Assembly: GCA_948099385.1 (NCBI GenBank)
Contig: CANUEZ040000028.1
Location: forward strand, 1,240,001 to 1,304,000
DNA from: Fasciola hepatica
Lineage: Eukaryota > Platyhelminthes > Trematoda > Plagiorchiida > Fasciolidae
DNA: 64,000 nt
Direction of reading: 5' to 3'
Of this stretch, positions 35,768-47,486 are shown piece after piece. The translations under genes were made by a program, and so were the position numbers. How positions within the stretch are numbered: the first letter of the stretch is position 1; each line of letters begins with the position of its first letter. The notes beneath the pieces are model-generated. The model saw only the letters and a list, made by a program, of their open reading frames with translations, made no database searches and had not been told where the DNA came from.

Positions 35768-37300
35768 CTAGGCCTCAGCTTTATCAGCTTCTCCGCCTTT
35801 GCTCTCGAGTAGGTTAATACTGCGTCTGCCACGAATGAGCACTCCGTTAGCTGTCTTCACCTTCACCGTTCTTATCACTCCGTCAGTGCTTTCGATGATT
35901 TCCTTGACTACACCCAAGGACCAGGTGCTTAAATGTGCGCGTTCGTCTGCGATCATCACTACATCCCCAACCCTGAATGGTCTTGTCTTCACCAGCCACG
36001 TCTGTCGAGTCTGCGGAGCCGGCAGGTACTCCTGCAGTCAGCGCCTCCAAAAAACCTTGGCGAGATGGTTCGCCTGTTTCCATCCGTTGGGGTAGCTCCC
36101 ACGAAGGTGTACCGGCCCTTGGAAACCCTCGTTCGACCTTAACGTCAACAAGTCGCTCGGGGTGAGTGCCAGGTGGGTGGGGTCGCCGTTCATTACAGGA
36201 ACCAGGGGGCGGTTGTTCAGAACTCTCTCAACCTCAGTCATGACGGTGTTCAGCGTCTCGTCGTCGGGCGACTGTTGCTCCATGATTGACAGCAATATCC
36301 GTCTGGCGGACTGGATCATGCGTTTCCATAAGCCGCCGCGGTGACTGGCGTGCGGGGGTTGAAATGCCGTCGTATGCCGTAGGCCACGGTTCGATCCTGC
36401 AGTTCGTCCCTGTCTATGTTCTTGCGCCAACGCTGCAATTCCCGGTGAGCGCCCACAAAGTTCGATCCATTATCTGAGTATATATCGGCCGGTACGCCTC
36501 TTCGGTTGATAAAACTCTGCAAGGCCCGTAGGAAAAAATCGGTCGTCATCGAATGTGCGACTTCTAGTTGTACCTCGCGTGATTTCATGCACGTCATGAT
36601 ACATCCATATCGCTTTTCTAATCTCTTCCCGCACTTGATCCACAAGGGCTCGAAATAGTCCAACCCGGTATCGCTGAACGGCCACCAGCCAGCAGTCACC
36701 CTGCATTCTGGTAGCGGGGCCATGTGTTGATTGCCTGCCATGCATTGCGTCTCCTGCGTCGCACACAACGTCGGATCACGAGTTTTACAGTCGCTCGTCC
36801 TTTCAGCAACCAAGGGCGCTTTCGGATGACGCTCGTCACGTGACCTTCCCCGGCATGTCCCTCCACGGCGTGGACGTGTTGGATCATTAGCTCTACTACA
36901 GGTTGTCTCGCAGGCAGCAGTATAGGATACTTTGTGTCGAAGCTCAGGTGAGCGTTGGCCAGCCTACCATCCAATCGCAGCAGTCCATCAATGAGTTTGG
37001 GGTCTAAACTCTTCAATTCGCCTCTCGGAGATGATATTTCTTTGTTGATCGGTCCCACTTCTTCCGCCCTCTTGAGTTCTCGGGCGAAAGCCTCGCGTTG
37101 TATCATTCTGAAAATATCGTATTCTGCAGCTTGTAGCTCATCGGGACTTGTCGGGCCGACCCATATCAGGCCTGAGGGGCGCAGCCCTTTCATGACTAGT
37201 AAGTTTCTATTGAACCCGGTTAACCAAACTAGCGCACGATGTGTCTTCATCCAGGAATAAACCTGACCGATCGCGATAGAATGGATGTCGCTTCGATGAC
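35768..37300 (-). pseudogene. BEL/Pao integrase
   Basis: Inserts the DNA copy. The zinc-binding domain (HHCC) is at 36750-37000 (LLRLDGRLANAHLSFDTKYP then HVHAVEGHAGEGHV). The core is at 36316-36813: TGLDYFEPLW (first Asp) and ADIYSDNGSNFVGAHRELQ (second Asp), after a frameshift near 36740. Another shift near 36400 leads to RGGLWKRMIQSARRI, where the family has Trp-Glu-Arg: the catalytic Glu codon is AAA (Lys). The C-terminal DUF5641-type domain is at 35768-36037 (FRVGDVVMIADERAHLSTWS, LIRGRRSINLLE), after a TGA at 36038-36040. Inactive. Confidence 0.88.
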
Positions 37301-38412
37301 GTTGGCCGTTATCACTACGCCTTTGATCTCCAGTTCCACTTCCGCAGGGGGTTTTAATTCGAACACGGGCCAGTCCTGTTTGGGCAATTGCAGGAAGTTT
37401 GGCCCTCTCGTCCACGTGCCCAGTTGCCTGAAGTTGGTCACACCTGGGGGGCACAGATCGGCTGGATTATCGCCAGACCTGACATGATTCCACTGGTTCG
37501 CGGCCGATTCATCGTGGATAATCGCACGTTGGTTAGCGACGGAAGTACTAAACCGGCTCCGGATGTTGTCAATGTAGTAAAGTACGATCGTTGAGTCCGT
37601 CCAAAAGCTAACTGACCAAATGTAAAAGTCAAAACATCTCTTCACCGCTTGCACCGCCCTGACAGCCAACACGGCTGCGCTGAGTTCAACGCGTGAGATC
37701 GAAACGGACTTCAGTGGAGCAACGCGGGCTTTAGCGAACAGGATCCTCGTAATATATTGTACATCTCTTGTGCACCATCGTCCGTACACCACAGCTCCAT
37801 AACCGACTTCGGATGCATCGGAAAAGGCATGTAGTTCACCAGTCCGCGTCGTATGGCCAGGAGTCAAACATCGTGGAATCCTTATGTCCCCTGATTTCTT
37901 CAGGGTGTTCAAAAATTCTTCCCAGTCCAGCCGGTCCTCTTGGTCCAGTGACTAATCCCAATCAACTTTCCTACGGCACAGCTACTGCAGCAACATCTTT
38001 CCGAGTAGCAGCCACGGTGAGACGAAACCGAACGGGTCGAACAAACCAGAGGCAGCGGATAGTATGCCACGACGGGTTATTGGCAGCTCGGGAACGTTTA
38101 GTTCGAAAACAAAATCGTCCGTTTCCGCTTTCCATTGTTTCCCAAAAAACATTCGGTAGGGAGTAGAGAGCCGTCCAAATCTTTTAACCTTCCGGCCTTT
38201 TCGTGGTACGGAATGACCTTTAGCACTTCCGAAGCCTTCAACATCCATTTTGTCAGATGGAAGCCGCCCTCTTCCAGCAATCTTGTCAGGCCCCTGAACC
38301 GTGCTAGAGCTGATTTCACCTCATCGAATGACCCAAGGTAGTCGTCGACGTAGACAATTCTGCTGAATCTACCTACCACCGTCCGATGGACTAGATCTCC
38401 ATGTTTGTTCGC
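37247..38412 (-). pseudogene. BEL/Pao RT C-terminal half, Pao domain and RNase H
   Basis: 38098-38412 has RIVYVDDYLGSFDEV, the catalytic Asp pair, then GGFHLTKWMLKASEVL. A frameshift near 38190 leads into KQWKAETDDFVFELNVPELP and ITRRGILSAASGLFDPFGFV (Pao domain). In-frame stops lie at 37982-37984 and near 37950. 37247-37912 has the RNase H-like part: LHAFSDASEVGYGAVVYGRW, SISRVELSAAVLA, FWTDSTIVLYYI and GDNPADL. Catalytic Asp, Glu and Asp positions appear kept. The frame shifts near 37290 into the integrase. Confidence 0.88.
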
Positions 38413-40104
38413 CTACTCTCGGAGGGCGTAGTTTGCACAAAATGGTGACGATATGTCTCCGAAGGGGTGGACAGTCATCCTATAATTCACCACTGCGTTG
38501 TCCCGGTCGCTCCCTTCCCACCACAGGAAACGCAAAGCATCTCGTTCTCCTACCGGAATCTTCACCTGATGGAACATTTCCCTAATGTCGGCAGACAAAG
38601 CCACTTTACCCACTCTGAAACGGCACAAAACATCGATCAGTGGTGTGGTCCAGTCAGGCCCCTGTAGTAGGCGAACGTTTAACGACTTGCCCTGGAACTT
38701 GGCCGCACAGTCGAAAACCACCCGCAGTTTATTGGGTTTCTTGGGGTTGATAACCGGATGGTGAGGCAGATACCAGATACCCCCTTTGCTGTCGGTGTTA
38801 ACAGGCACCTTTTCAACGTAACCGAGGGCCTCGTTTCGCTTCATCAAATCCGCGTATCGTTCCCACGGATTCTGGTCTCGAATGAAGCGTTCTTTTAATC
38901 GTAGTAATCGTTGGGGAACATAATTTCTGTTGTCAGTCCACGGGTCGACCGGTGTGCGCCATGGGAGGGGAACCTCGAATTGTTTTTTGAGGCCTCTAGT
39001 GCCTTGCCGCACCGTTTGTAAAGCTGAGTGATCCTCTTGAGACAACGTCGGTCTTTCGTCCCCAATGTCATGAAACTCCTTTTCATACAGCCGTTGCAGA
39101 TGATACTCTATGCGGTCCGTTTCGGCGGATAAATAATTCACGGAACCACGTACCCCTACTGGACCGTATAACATCCATCCCAGAGCCGTGCGTACGGCAT
39201 AAGGTGCCTGGCGGTCGCCCACTCTTTGGTCAAGCACCCAATGCGCCTCTGGAACGTCGCAGCCGATGAGGAGATCCACTTCATCATCTTCCCAGTCTAC
39301 AACGGTTACATCCTGCAGGTGGGGCCACCGAGTCAAGATTGCGTTCACCAACCTTGGTGCTCGCATGGGGAGATCCGCTAACGTGAATGCCTCCGTTGGT
39401 TCAATTTGCTCTTTGATGTCTAGAGAGATGAGTTGCAACCTCAACCTTCCGGCAGTCATTCCCTGTGTTCCGCCAACCGTGCTCACTGCCAATGACGTCG
39501 TACATTTAGCGAGTTGGTGTTTGTCGGCAAACCGCTTTTTCACTAAAGTGGTGTCGGATCCACTATCAACGAAAGCCAAATCTTTGACCACCGCCGTTGG
39601 GGTCACTACTCCCACGGCCACTACGCCTAAACGTACCGGTTTACTGGCAAACCGCGACGTTGAACAAATAACACTGGGCTTGGCACTCGCCTCGGGTAGG
39701 GTTACTCTCTCCTGGTGTAACGATCGATGGTGTCTGCCCGTGCAGCCCTCGTAACCACATCTGTTCCTTGTCCTACAAGCTGCCTCTCGGTGGGTGGTGT
39801 TAATACAAATAAAGCACGCTTCTGGCACCCTCGCCATTCCCCACCGTTCGTCTACTGTGGCGTTGCCGAACTTGGAGCATTCTGGTAGTCCGTGGCTAAC
39901 ATCACATGATCTGAAATTTGGTTGCGCCGTGGCATCGCGTGAAATGGTATGCGAATTGGTCCAAGGTTGGTATTTTGGATGTTCCCATGCAGGGGTTTGA
40001 GCCTGGCCAGTAATGGGCTTGTTTTCCCGGTTGCTGTTCCAGATAAGTCGGCCAAACCTGCTGTCGGCTATCTTGGTTTGCCTGTCCAAGTGTTCGGTCA
40101 GGTC
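38413..40104 (-). pseudogene. BEL/Pao Gag end, aspartic protease and RT N-terminal half
   Basis: 558 codons open. In order: two Cys/His clusters (CFICINTTHREAACRTRNRC and CGYEGCTGRHHRSLH), the protease active site FVDSGSDTTLVKKRF, a protease tail (LIGCDVPEAHWVLDQ), then RT with GIWYLPHHPVINPKKPNKLR, VVFDCAAKF and LSADIREMFHQVKI. The first RT catalytic Asp (SADIRE) is present. The frame ends at TAG 38413-38415 after FCANYALRE, just short of the Y-V-D-D motif, which continues in the same frame. Confidence 0.9.
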
Positions 40105-40860
40105 TTAGACGCTAGCCTTCCTGTCGCTTTGGCTTATCCGCTCCGCTTCTTCCGTCCACCAACCCTGTAGTTCGGGAGAGAGGTGACGGACTATGCCTTC
40201 CAAAGTGTGCATTACATCTAGGTCAGCCCTGTAACCTAAATGGTCAAGGGCTATTGGGCAGTTCTGTAGCTTGATCACTAGATCGGCCATTGCATAGACA
40301 TCGCCTTTGGTTTTCTTTGCCTCTACCGTCACACCCTCTATTAGGTTATGGGCTACTTTTAACGATCGGCCAAACAAGTCCCTTAGAATCTTCCTTGCTC
40401 GGGTGTAGCTCTGATACGGGTCGAGCATGGTACACGCGTCGATAGCTTCCCTAGCTCGGCTTCGACAGTAGTGAGTAAGGTAGAGAAGCCTTTGCCCGGG
40501 GTCGGTTACCTTATTTTCGACGAACGTCTCGAACTGCTTCACGAACTTGCAGCGGTGTTCGGATGGCCTATCAAAAACCGTCAGTTCTATTCTTCGCAAA
40601 TCGATCGTTGGTGTCTTATAGTCGGCGACCGGCGTGGCGCTTCCTATCTAATTGCACCCTGATCTATCGGAAGTGTCGTAGTCGCCGGTCTCATGCTCAA
40701 TCTCTTTCTGTCCACACTTCTTTTCTGCTTCCTGGGCCTGTTGTCTATCCGATAACAACCGTCGTTCTGGGCCTATTATTCTCAGTCTATAAAAATCAAC
40801 ATCCTTACAATCCATATTGCTCTGAATAACACATGAACTGGTACTGACAGGACTAGGCCA
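40105..40860 (-). pseudogene. BEL/Pao Gag, N-terminal (DUF1759-type)
   Basis: Capsid-like precursor of BEL/Pao elements. 40105-40599 reads RRIELTVFDRPSEHRCKFVK, QFETFVENKVTDPGQRLLYL, then ARKILRDLFGR and IVRHLSPELQGWW, the usual P-x-F-x-G...F...F...K.YL.......A pattern of this domain. An upstream piece (about 40648-40812, MDCKDVDFYRLR...EAEKKCGQ) precedes it after a stop at about 40645-40647. The reading stops at TAA 40105-40107 and goes on in the same frame into the next segment. Confidence 0.8.
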
Positions 40861-41002
40861 TATAACAAAACCTAGAGAATCAAAGGTACCCAAAACCTCC
40901 CAGTGACTTACCGATTTACTTCATGTCCAGAGTCCAATGTTCTCGATCCTTTTCTTGGCACTTTGCGTGTTTCTCCTCGTTTCAGATTGATCTATTTAGT
41001 AT

Positions 41003-41364
41003 TGTAAAACACGCATGAGCAATGCATAGCCAAATTTTCAACAGATCCCGAAATCAAAAGGCGATTATCCGTGATATTCTACGATACTAGATTATTGAAT
41101 GAACAATGACACCAAAAAGATACAAACCTCAGTAATGAGATCACAAGGACTGAACAACCGGGAAACCGAACTGCGGCGTGCGAGCAAGGAGCACGTGCGT
41201 CACGCAGGTCCAGAACAAGGATATGACAAAGTAGCGCTCTGGGCGCGAACAAACAACAATTGGTACATAAAAATAAGCAGTTCGTAAAGCCACGTCAATA
41301 GCGTAAGCAAGCGAGTGATGTTAGGAAAAACACTGAATCGCAAAGGTTTTAGGGAGATTTTCCA
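41003..41364 (-). repeat. 5' LTR of the BEL/Pao element (362 bp)
   Basis: Partner of 34744-35105. Plus-strand text starts TGTAAAACACG and ends GATTTTCCA. The internal side (below 41003) should hold the tRNA primer site; I could not recognise one. Bases 40841-41002 are a 5' leader, also seen at 49144-49310. Confidence 0.85.
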
Positions 41365-42480
41365 CGACCGGGCCGGGTGTTCTCAATTGGCGTAGCTTCT
41401 TTCGCCCGGCGTAGCAGTCGACGTTGTATGCCTGGACAACCCTCGTGACCACATCTGGCTCTTGTTTGCCAGGCTGCTGCCCGGTATGAGGTACCATGGA
41501 AAACAAAGCACGCTCCCGCCGTCCTTGTCATTTCCCAAGTTTCGTTTGCCGAGCCTTTGAGGAATTTCTGACTATCTGTTAACTCGTGACTGACGTAGCT
41601 GGCCTAGTTATTTGGTCAGGTTGCAGCAACCAGCGAAATTATATGCATGCTTGCCCGGTGCTGTTGTTTCGAGTATTCCCGCACAGCACCCTAAGCTTGA
41701 CTGGCGTCCGTTTGCTCTGTTGCTATCGCGAATGAGTCGACCGAATTCGCTGTGAGCTGTTCGTGGCAGCATGCGTACGCTTTCGGTCAGCCCCTCGAAA
41801 CTGGCCTCTCAGTAACCCCGCTTTTGCTTCCTGCTTCTTCGGCCCGAACACCCTGTAGCTTGAGCGAGAAATTGAATTATCCCATTCAGTGTGCGCATCG
41901 TGCTGAGACCAACCTTGTGACACAAGTGATCAAGGGCTATCGAGCACTGTTGTATCCTAATGACAAGGAGGGCCATGGCGCGGACGTCACCCTTCTTTCG
42001 CTTGGCTTCTTGAAGCGCGCTTTATCTGGTTGCGACCTACTTTGAAAGGCTGGCCATACAAGTCTCTCAAGATCTTTCTCGCCTGTGCATAGCCCTGGTC
42101 CGGCATGGCATACCTATCGATATCTTTGCTGGCCGTTTCTTGGAGACAGTGAGTTAGGTTGGGCAGCCCTCGGCCCGGGTTGGCTACCCTATTTTCGGTG
42201 GAGATTTCAGATTAGTTAACAAACCTGCAACGCTGCTGTGGTCGTCCTTCAAAGACCATCAGTTCTACCCTCGGTGAGTCTATTGTTAGTTGCATTGGTG
42301 CTTAATGCTCGACTGCCAGAGTAGGAGATCTCACTCCTTGTTCCCCTGGTCTGACAAGGGAGTCTTTCTTCCCAGTTCTATGCTAGAGTTTGCCCGGTCT
42401 CGATTCTTCTTCCACCTCCTGGGCCTGCTAGTTGGCAGCTGCTGCGCTACACCACGTCACTAGCCATGCTGTTATTGGTG
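41365..42480 (-). pseudogene. Old BEL/Pao Gag relic
   Basis: Highly broken copy of the gag segment at 39650-40860. The knuckle region can be read at 41349-41531 and nearby (ACFVFHGT, RARCGHEGCPGIQRRLLRR), and the domain upstream matches in nucleotide layout (GACTGGCCTCTCAGTAACCC area; TTGAGCGAGAAATTG). It is probably the 5' half of the same old element whose pol is at 33233-34743; about 100 codons including the protease core are missing at the join. Confidence 0.7.
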
Positions 42481-42592
42481 TAGTTTCCACTCATTTATCT
42501 AGGGAAATAGTTCACAAACAGCTTTGCAAGACATCCCCATTAGCTAAAAGAAATCAGTTTTTTTTCTAAACAGTAAAATCTGAGGTTAGTGT
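42481..42592. other. Junction between old BEL leader and LINE element B
   Basis: Here the likeness to the BEL leader stops (the continuation appears to be at about 49130). The left end of element B lies within or just before this stretch. No coding can be read. Confidence 0.4.
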
Positions 42593-44211
42593 TTGACCTG
42601 CGGATCCACTTCTATCAAAGTTCTTTCAAATATCATGCCTAGATCGACTTCAAATCGCCTCATTCACCGAACGGCAAATCGAACTCCACTTACAAGGACT
42701 AAGCGCCCCCAACTTTCTACCTCCTCCGTGCCGTGTTCAGTACCACTGGTCGATATATACAGTGAAGCCAGTAACAAATATAATGCGCTTCAGGAAAACT
42801 TATCGTCCTAAGAGAAACAGTTACGATCCATGGACGACGCACTGACCATGCTGCTGCCGCTAGCATATATTATTGATCCTTTAAAACATCCAAACACTGA
42901 AAGTCTCCTATAGGAGACTGGCCACTTTCTGGACTCTGTTGCATCTGAAGTCCATAGACGGATAAAAAATTCTAAAAATGCTGTTGTTTTTAATGTTCCA
43001 GATCGTTTGCCCCTTTCCTCGGTCAAACAGTCATTGCTCATGGCATGTGATATGTCATACCACGAGTGCTACTGCAAAAGACTCAGAAAACGGTCACATC
43101 GAAACATGTGCCCGCTACTCTTTCAATTTCTAGAAGAGAGCACTGCCGTGGAATTCGTTAGAAAGAGAGAGTTCATCGCAAAACCTACTTCATTTAAAAA
43201 TATAAAAATTGCTCCAGACAAAACCCCTCTACAGAGGGAGGCCCTTAGATCGAATGCCAGCATCCAAGTACTCCCACCACCGTCTGACCCAGTGCCACAA
43301 AGCTCCCCTGAGAAACTTCCCACCGTAAACAACTCGTTACCACTCCCGCTAACCAGTGCACCAGCTCAAAATGTGGACCTAGATTCGTCCCGTTCACCTC
43401 CAACACCTCAACGTCCCCCAAAAAGGCTCCATGTTGCACTCCAGTCTCCACCACTGTCTACCCACAGCCGAGCAATACAACCCCTCTCTCTGCAAGCAGC
43501 CATCCACGCTCTGGTCTGTCTGCCAAACGAGCAAATAAACCGCCAGCTTCAAACAGGCCACCCCGCACCGACCAGCCAACTGCAACGTTGTCTCCCAGTG
43601 CTTCGGCCACAGCGTCACCCTCGTCACCTGTTGCTCCCAGAGGCCAAAACCTCGTCTGCACTGACATTGTCACGCTCCCATCTTTAATCGACAGTCGATA
43701 TAGGACCTCTCGCGCTCCAGCTAACCGGCCTACTACCCATTCACGACCCCCACCTCAGCCATACACACGAAATCTCGTCGCTCACCCTAGCGCTAGTCCA
43801 CCAGCGCATTTATTTGGTCCCCCGGAGATCCGCGTACCCCACTGCTACATCCCACACCCACAAACCCAGACCCCGCCGTCTTCACGTCCACAGATGCAGT
43901 ACCATATCACAAATTTTCCACTTAATGTACCACCTCCAAACTCGAACCATTCAGGACGAGTTACCAGCATCGTTGCCAACCGGTACCACAACATGTGGCC
44001 CGCGCCCGACCATTTTCCGCCTCATGGTGTGCCCCATCTTAACCCTCCGCAGCTTCAACATACTCTGCTCCCCTACCACCCAACTTCGCCGTATTCTACT
44101 CCAACACCACTGCACGCTATGCCAACTGACCCTTCACACCAAGCCCCCTCTCATCAACAGCCTTTTCGCTACTACTCCACCCCCTCACACTCTTTCCATG
44201 GAGCCTTATGA
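42593..44211 (+). pseudogene. Element B ORF1: RRM-like domain and proline-rich region
   Basis: RNA-binding and chaperone-like protein expected to coat the element's RNA. Same frame from 42593 (stops at 42811 and 42913) to 43687: NAVVFNVPDRLPLSSVKQSL, HECYCKRLRKRSHRNMCPLL, FKNIKIAPDKTPLQREALR, then a Pro/Ser-rich tail. The tail continues in the next frame (43588-44211) to TGA 44209-44211. The R-x-R-K-R basic patch and P-D-x-T block fit LINE ORF1 proteins. A single indel between the frames explains the switch. The stop codon overlaps the ORF2 start by 14 nt. Confidence 0.75.
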
Positions 44212-45592
44212 GATGCCTCCCACCTCAACAAACTCTATCCGAAACATCATACCTGTTCCATTAAAATCCCACTTACCCTGCCTTTCGTCCTTCTCCTCAC
44301 AAGGCCTCCATCAAAACCATGGCTGCCCTTCCTCTACTGCTCCACGCCCCCTTGCTGACTCCCTGGCATCCTTACTAACTCTCCCCCGATTCATACTTGT
44401 TTTGCCTCAAAGGTCCCACCTAGAGTCACCATACTCCCCTCCAGAACTATTAGCCCGCGTTACAATAACACCTCAGCATCCAGTGGTAATCTCTACTGAA
44501 CATCATGAGTGTTCGGCCCAATGTACAATTTGCGGCGATAATGATAGAGCTGTCCAAAAGGAAGTAGCAACTCACATCCTGTCTTCCTGCATGGGTGACC
44601 CGCCCATTGATCACCGCCCTGCCACGCACACCCTGGCTACCAAATCCACTGGCGCTTCAAAGCCTCCTACAGAAATGCTTACCATAGCACTATTCAACTC
44701 CCGTTCCATCTTGAACAAGCTTTCCGCTATAAAAAGACTGGCTGTCGTCCACAACTTCGACATAATCCTGATTACTGAGACTTGGCTCACCGAGAACGTA
44801 CCTTCTGACCAAATGTCACTGATCGGTTATCAAACCTTCAGGACTCAACGAATCTACCGCCGCGGTGGAGGTTGCGTGGGGTATGTCAAGAGCAGCCTAT
44901 CTGCCACCCTACTGGAAAATACCGTGCTCTCAAATGTTGAAGATTCTATATGGTTTACAATTTCTTTATCCCAGATGAACATAGTTGTCGGTTGTATATA
45001 TCGACCCCCAAGAAATGACACTTCCACATTTAATCCGATCATTGATGCATTTAATTACATCGCTGACCTGCCATTTGGAGGTAAATTTATAGCAGGCGAC
45101 TTCAATGCCCCGGGCGTAAACTGGTCCTCCTTTTCTGCCCCCTACAATTATTTGCAATTTGCCTCATGCATTCGCCTGGGCCAGTGGGCCCAACATGTAA
45201 AACAACCTACCAGAAAGAATAACATCCTTGATCTGATATTTACCCTGGGTCTCACGAACGTCTCTGTTTCCGTACTAAACGACTACACAGGCAGCGACCA
45301 TAAAATCGTCAGTTGCAGATTTCAAGTTAAGCCACGTACTGTTAGCCTACCGTGTAACGGTCCCTCCTTCCGTCACTTTAAATGGGACCATATTCCCTCT
45401 CAAATTCGCTCCAAAAAATGGGACGAGTTCTTCCTAACAGCAAATCCCCAGTTCGCCGCTGACCTCCTCTACTCAAGTTTACACTCATGCATCGAAAACA
45501 TATCACGCCCCTACAATCCATCCAGACCAGCAGGTTACCATATAGCCAGGCTAAAGCAGAAACGAGCTTCGACGGCAGTACCAACGAAATAG
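44198..45592 (+). pseudogene. Element B ORF2, endonuclease half
   Basis: AP-endonuclease-like nickase that opens the target. I choose ATG 44198, which overlaps the ORF1 stop; the frame is open from 43814, but the earlier part is in the shadow of ORF1. A Cys/His cluster (44510-44590: C-x3-C-x2-C, H-x4-C) precedes the nuclease. Nuclease motifs: ALFNSRSILNKLSAIKR, IILITETWLTENV (catalytic Glu), VVGCIYRPPRND, KFIAGDFNAPG (Asp, Asn) and YTGSDHKIVSCRF (Ser-Asp-His). All key residues seem present. Reading ends at TAG 45590-45592; a +/-1 change near here leads into the RT frame. Confidence 0.88.
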
Positions 45593-47486
45593 AGACTTTT
45601 CTACAGTCTTCAGACTGGAACGCCTCTATCACGAAATCCACCGCAAGGCCCGTGACCTACAACTAAAGCAAGAAACCAAAGCGTTACGCCACCCAAACAA
45701 AGCTCAAGAGCTAGCCCGGCTACACAGGGCTCGTGCCCCACAATCAACTCGATGCATAAAACAGATCATCCATTTGGATAACCTCATAACCTCAATTCGA
45801 AAGATAGCTGACACGTTTAATACTTTCTTCACAACCACCGTGTCTCTTAGTCCATCGTGTACCCAGTTTGTCACCCCGTCTGTCACAAACTCCTCACTCA
45901 GTTCTATCACGGTTACCACTACGGATATAAATAGATACATTCACACCTTCAAACCAACCTACTACCCCGGTCCTGACGGCCTACCGTCAGCAATATTTGC
46001 TCTAGGCGGCCCGGATATTCCCCTACTACTACTTAACCTATACAATTTATCTCTGCAAACCGGGACCTTTCCCGGCCAATGGAAGAAATCCATTATTATC
46101 CCCAGGCACAAGATAGGCGCAGTGCATGACATTGCTAATCACCGCCCGATTAATCATTCGCCAATGATCTCGAGGCTGCTAGAAAAAGTCGTAAAACACC
46201 ACCTGACCGACTACCTTTCTGCACATAAGCTCATCAGCCCAAGACAGCACGGATTTCTCAAATCACGGTCGTGTTCAACCTGCCAATTTGACTTTCTAAA
46301 TTTGGTAACAACAGCTGCCGACAAAGACAGAGCACTCGTCATCATCTATCTTGATATGACAAAAGCCTTCGACAGAGTGCCACATCTGCAGTTACTCGAC
46401 AAGATCAGGGGATACGGTATTGAAAACCCCCTACTCAATTGGTTTAAATCCTATCTACAAGACCGTCACCAAGTTACCTGCATCAACGGTCAGATATCAG
46501 ACCCCCACCCAGTAAACAGCGGGGTTATCCAAGGTAGTGTTCTAGGGCCACTGCTGTTCTTACTATATATAAAGGATATTTGCAATGTCATCACTTATGG
46601 CGAAATTTTCTTGTTTGCCGATGATATGAAGATAGTCTATGAATTCGAACGAGGAGACCTACCTGTAGCACTGAATAACATCATGGTCGACGTACAGTCC
46701 TTATCCTCCTGGTGTGATCGCTGGAAAATGGAATTTTCAGTGAACAAAAGCAGTTATCTCTCGCTAAACTGCAATATCCCTTATGATACGCTTAAGATTG
46801 GCGGTGTTTCACTCCCATATTCCCCAACAATTAGAGACCTTGGACTGCAATATTCTTGCACTTTCAATTTCTCTGAACACACTTCCTACATAACTGCACG
46901 GGCAAATAAGTCCCTTGGCTTGTTGCAGAGAAATTTTCTTCTCACGAACAGTAAGTTAGAGATATACAAAACTCATATTCGCCCAACCCTGGAGTACTGT
47001 ACACTTGTGTTCTCAAATATGCATAAACGTGACATTATCGACATTGAGAATGTACAGGGTCGATTTACCAAAAAACTGTTTGGGCCTTCTACGACCCTGA
47101 CATACAGACAGCGGTGTACACTCCTGCGGCTTGATCCCCTATGGCTTAGGAGAATAAAACTCAACCTCGCTTTTTTGTTTACTTTGCTCCACAAACAAGC
47201 TGTATCCTCCAGCCAAGTTCAGTTCAGTATAAACTCGACACATCAGCTGAGTAATAGGGAACACCGTATAACGATCCCTACTTCTCGGAAATCCTTAAGG
47301 CAAAACTTCTTCCTCCTGAAATATGCAACTCTGTGGAATAAACTCCCAGCTGATGTACGTTCCGTAGATTCCCTAAATATGTTTAAGTCTAGACTACACG
47401 TAGCTCTGGACATCCAAAAACTGATAGCTCTTACGAATCCTTATATGTCTTTTGACAGAGCTTATGAGGAAAGCGTTGGATACTAA
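45593..47486 (+). pseudogene. Element B ORF2, reverse transcriptase half
   Basis: Continues ORF2 in another phase: from about 45604 the frame reads FRLERLYHEIHRKARDLQLK, and 45774-47486 is open for 570 codons. RT motifs in order: YPGPDGLPSAIFALGG, NHRPINHSPMISRLLEK, RQHGFLKSRSCSTCQFDF, IIYLDMTKAFDRVPHLQLLD, NSGVIQGSVLGPLLFLLYI and IFLFADDMKIVYEF (catalytic FADD). C-terminal domain with THIRPTLEYCTLVFSNMHKR, LDPLWLRRIKLNLAF and LLKYATLWNKLPADVRSVD. All RT catalytic aspartates are present, so only the upstream frameshift and the ORF1 breaks disable it. Confidence 0.92.

Larger units (their letters stand above)
34744..41364 (-). mobile_element. BEL/Pao LTR retrotransposon, full length but mutated
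   Basis: About 6.6 kb, minus strand: LTR, gag (DUF1759-like), zinc knuckle, aspartic protease, RT, Pao/RNase H, integrase, LTR. The two LTRs start TG and can end CA. Five or more in-frame stops and four frameshifts break the reading, and the integrase Glu is Lys. It sits between the gag and pol halves of an older BEL copy. I found no clean 5-bp target duplication. Confidence 0.9.

Noticed and set aside
43814..44197. N-terminal extension of the element B endonuclease frame
   Set aside because: It overlaps the proline-rich ORF1 tail in another frame; its content looks like an out-of-phase reading, and an ATG at 44198 fits better.
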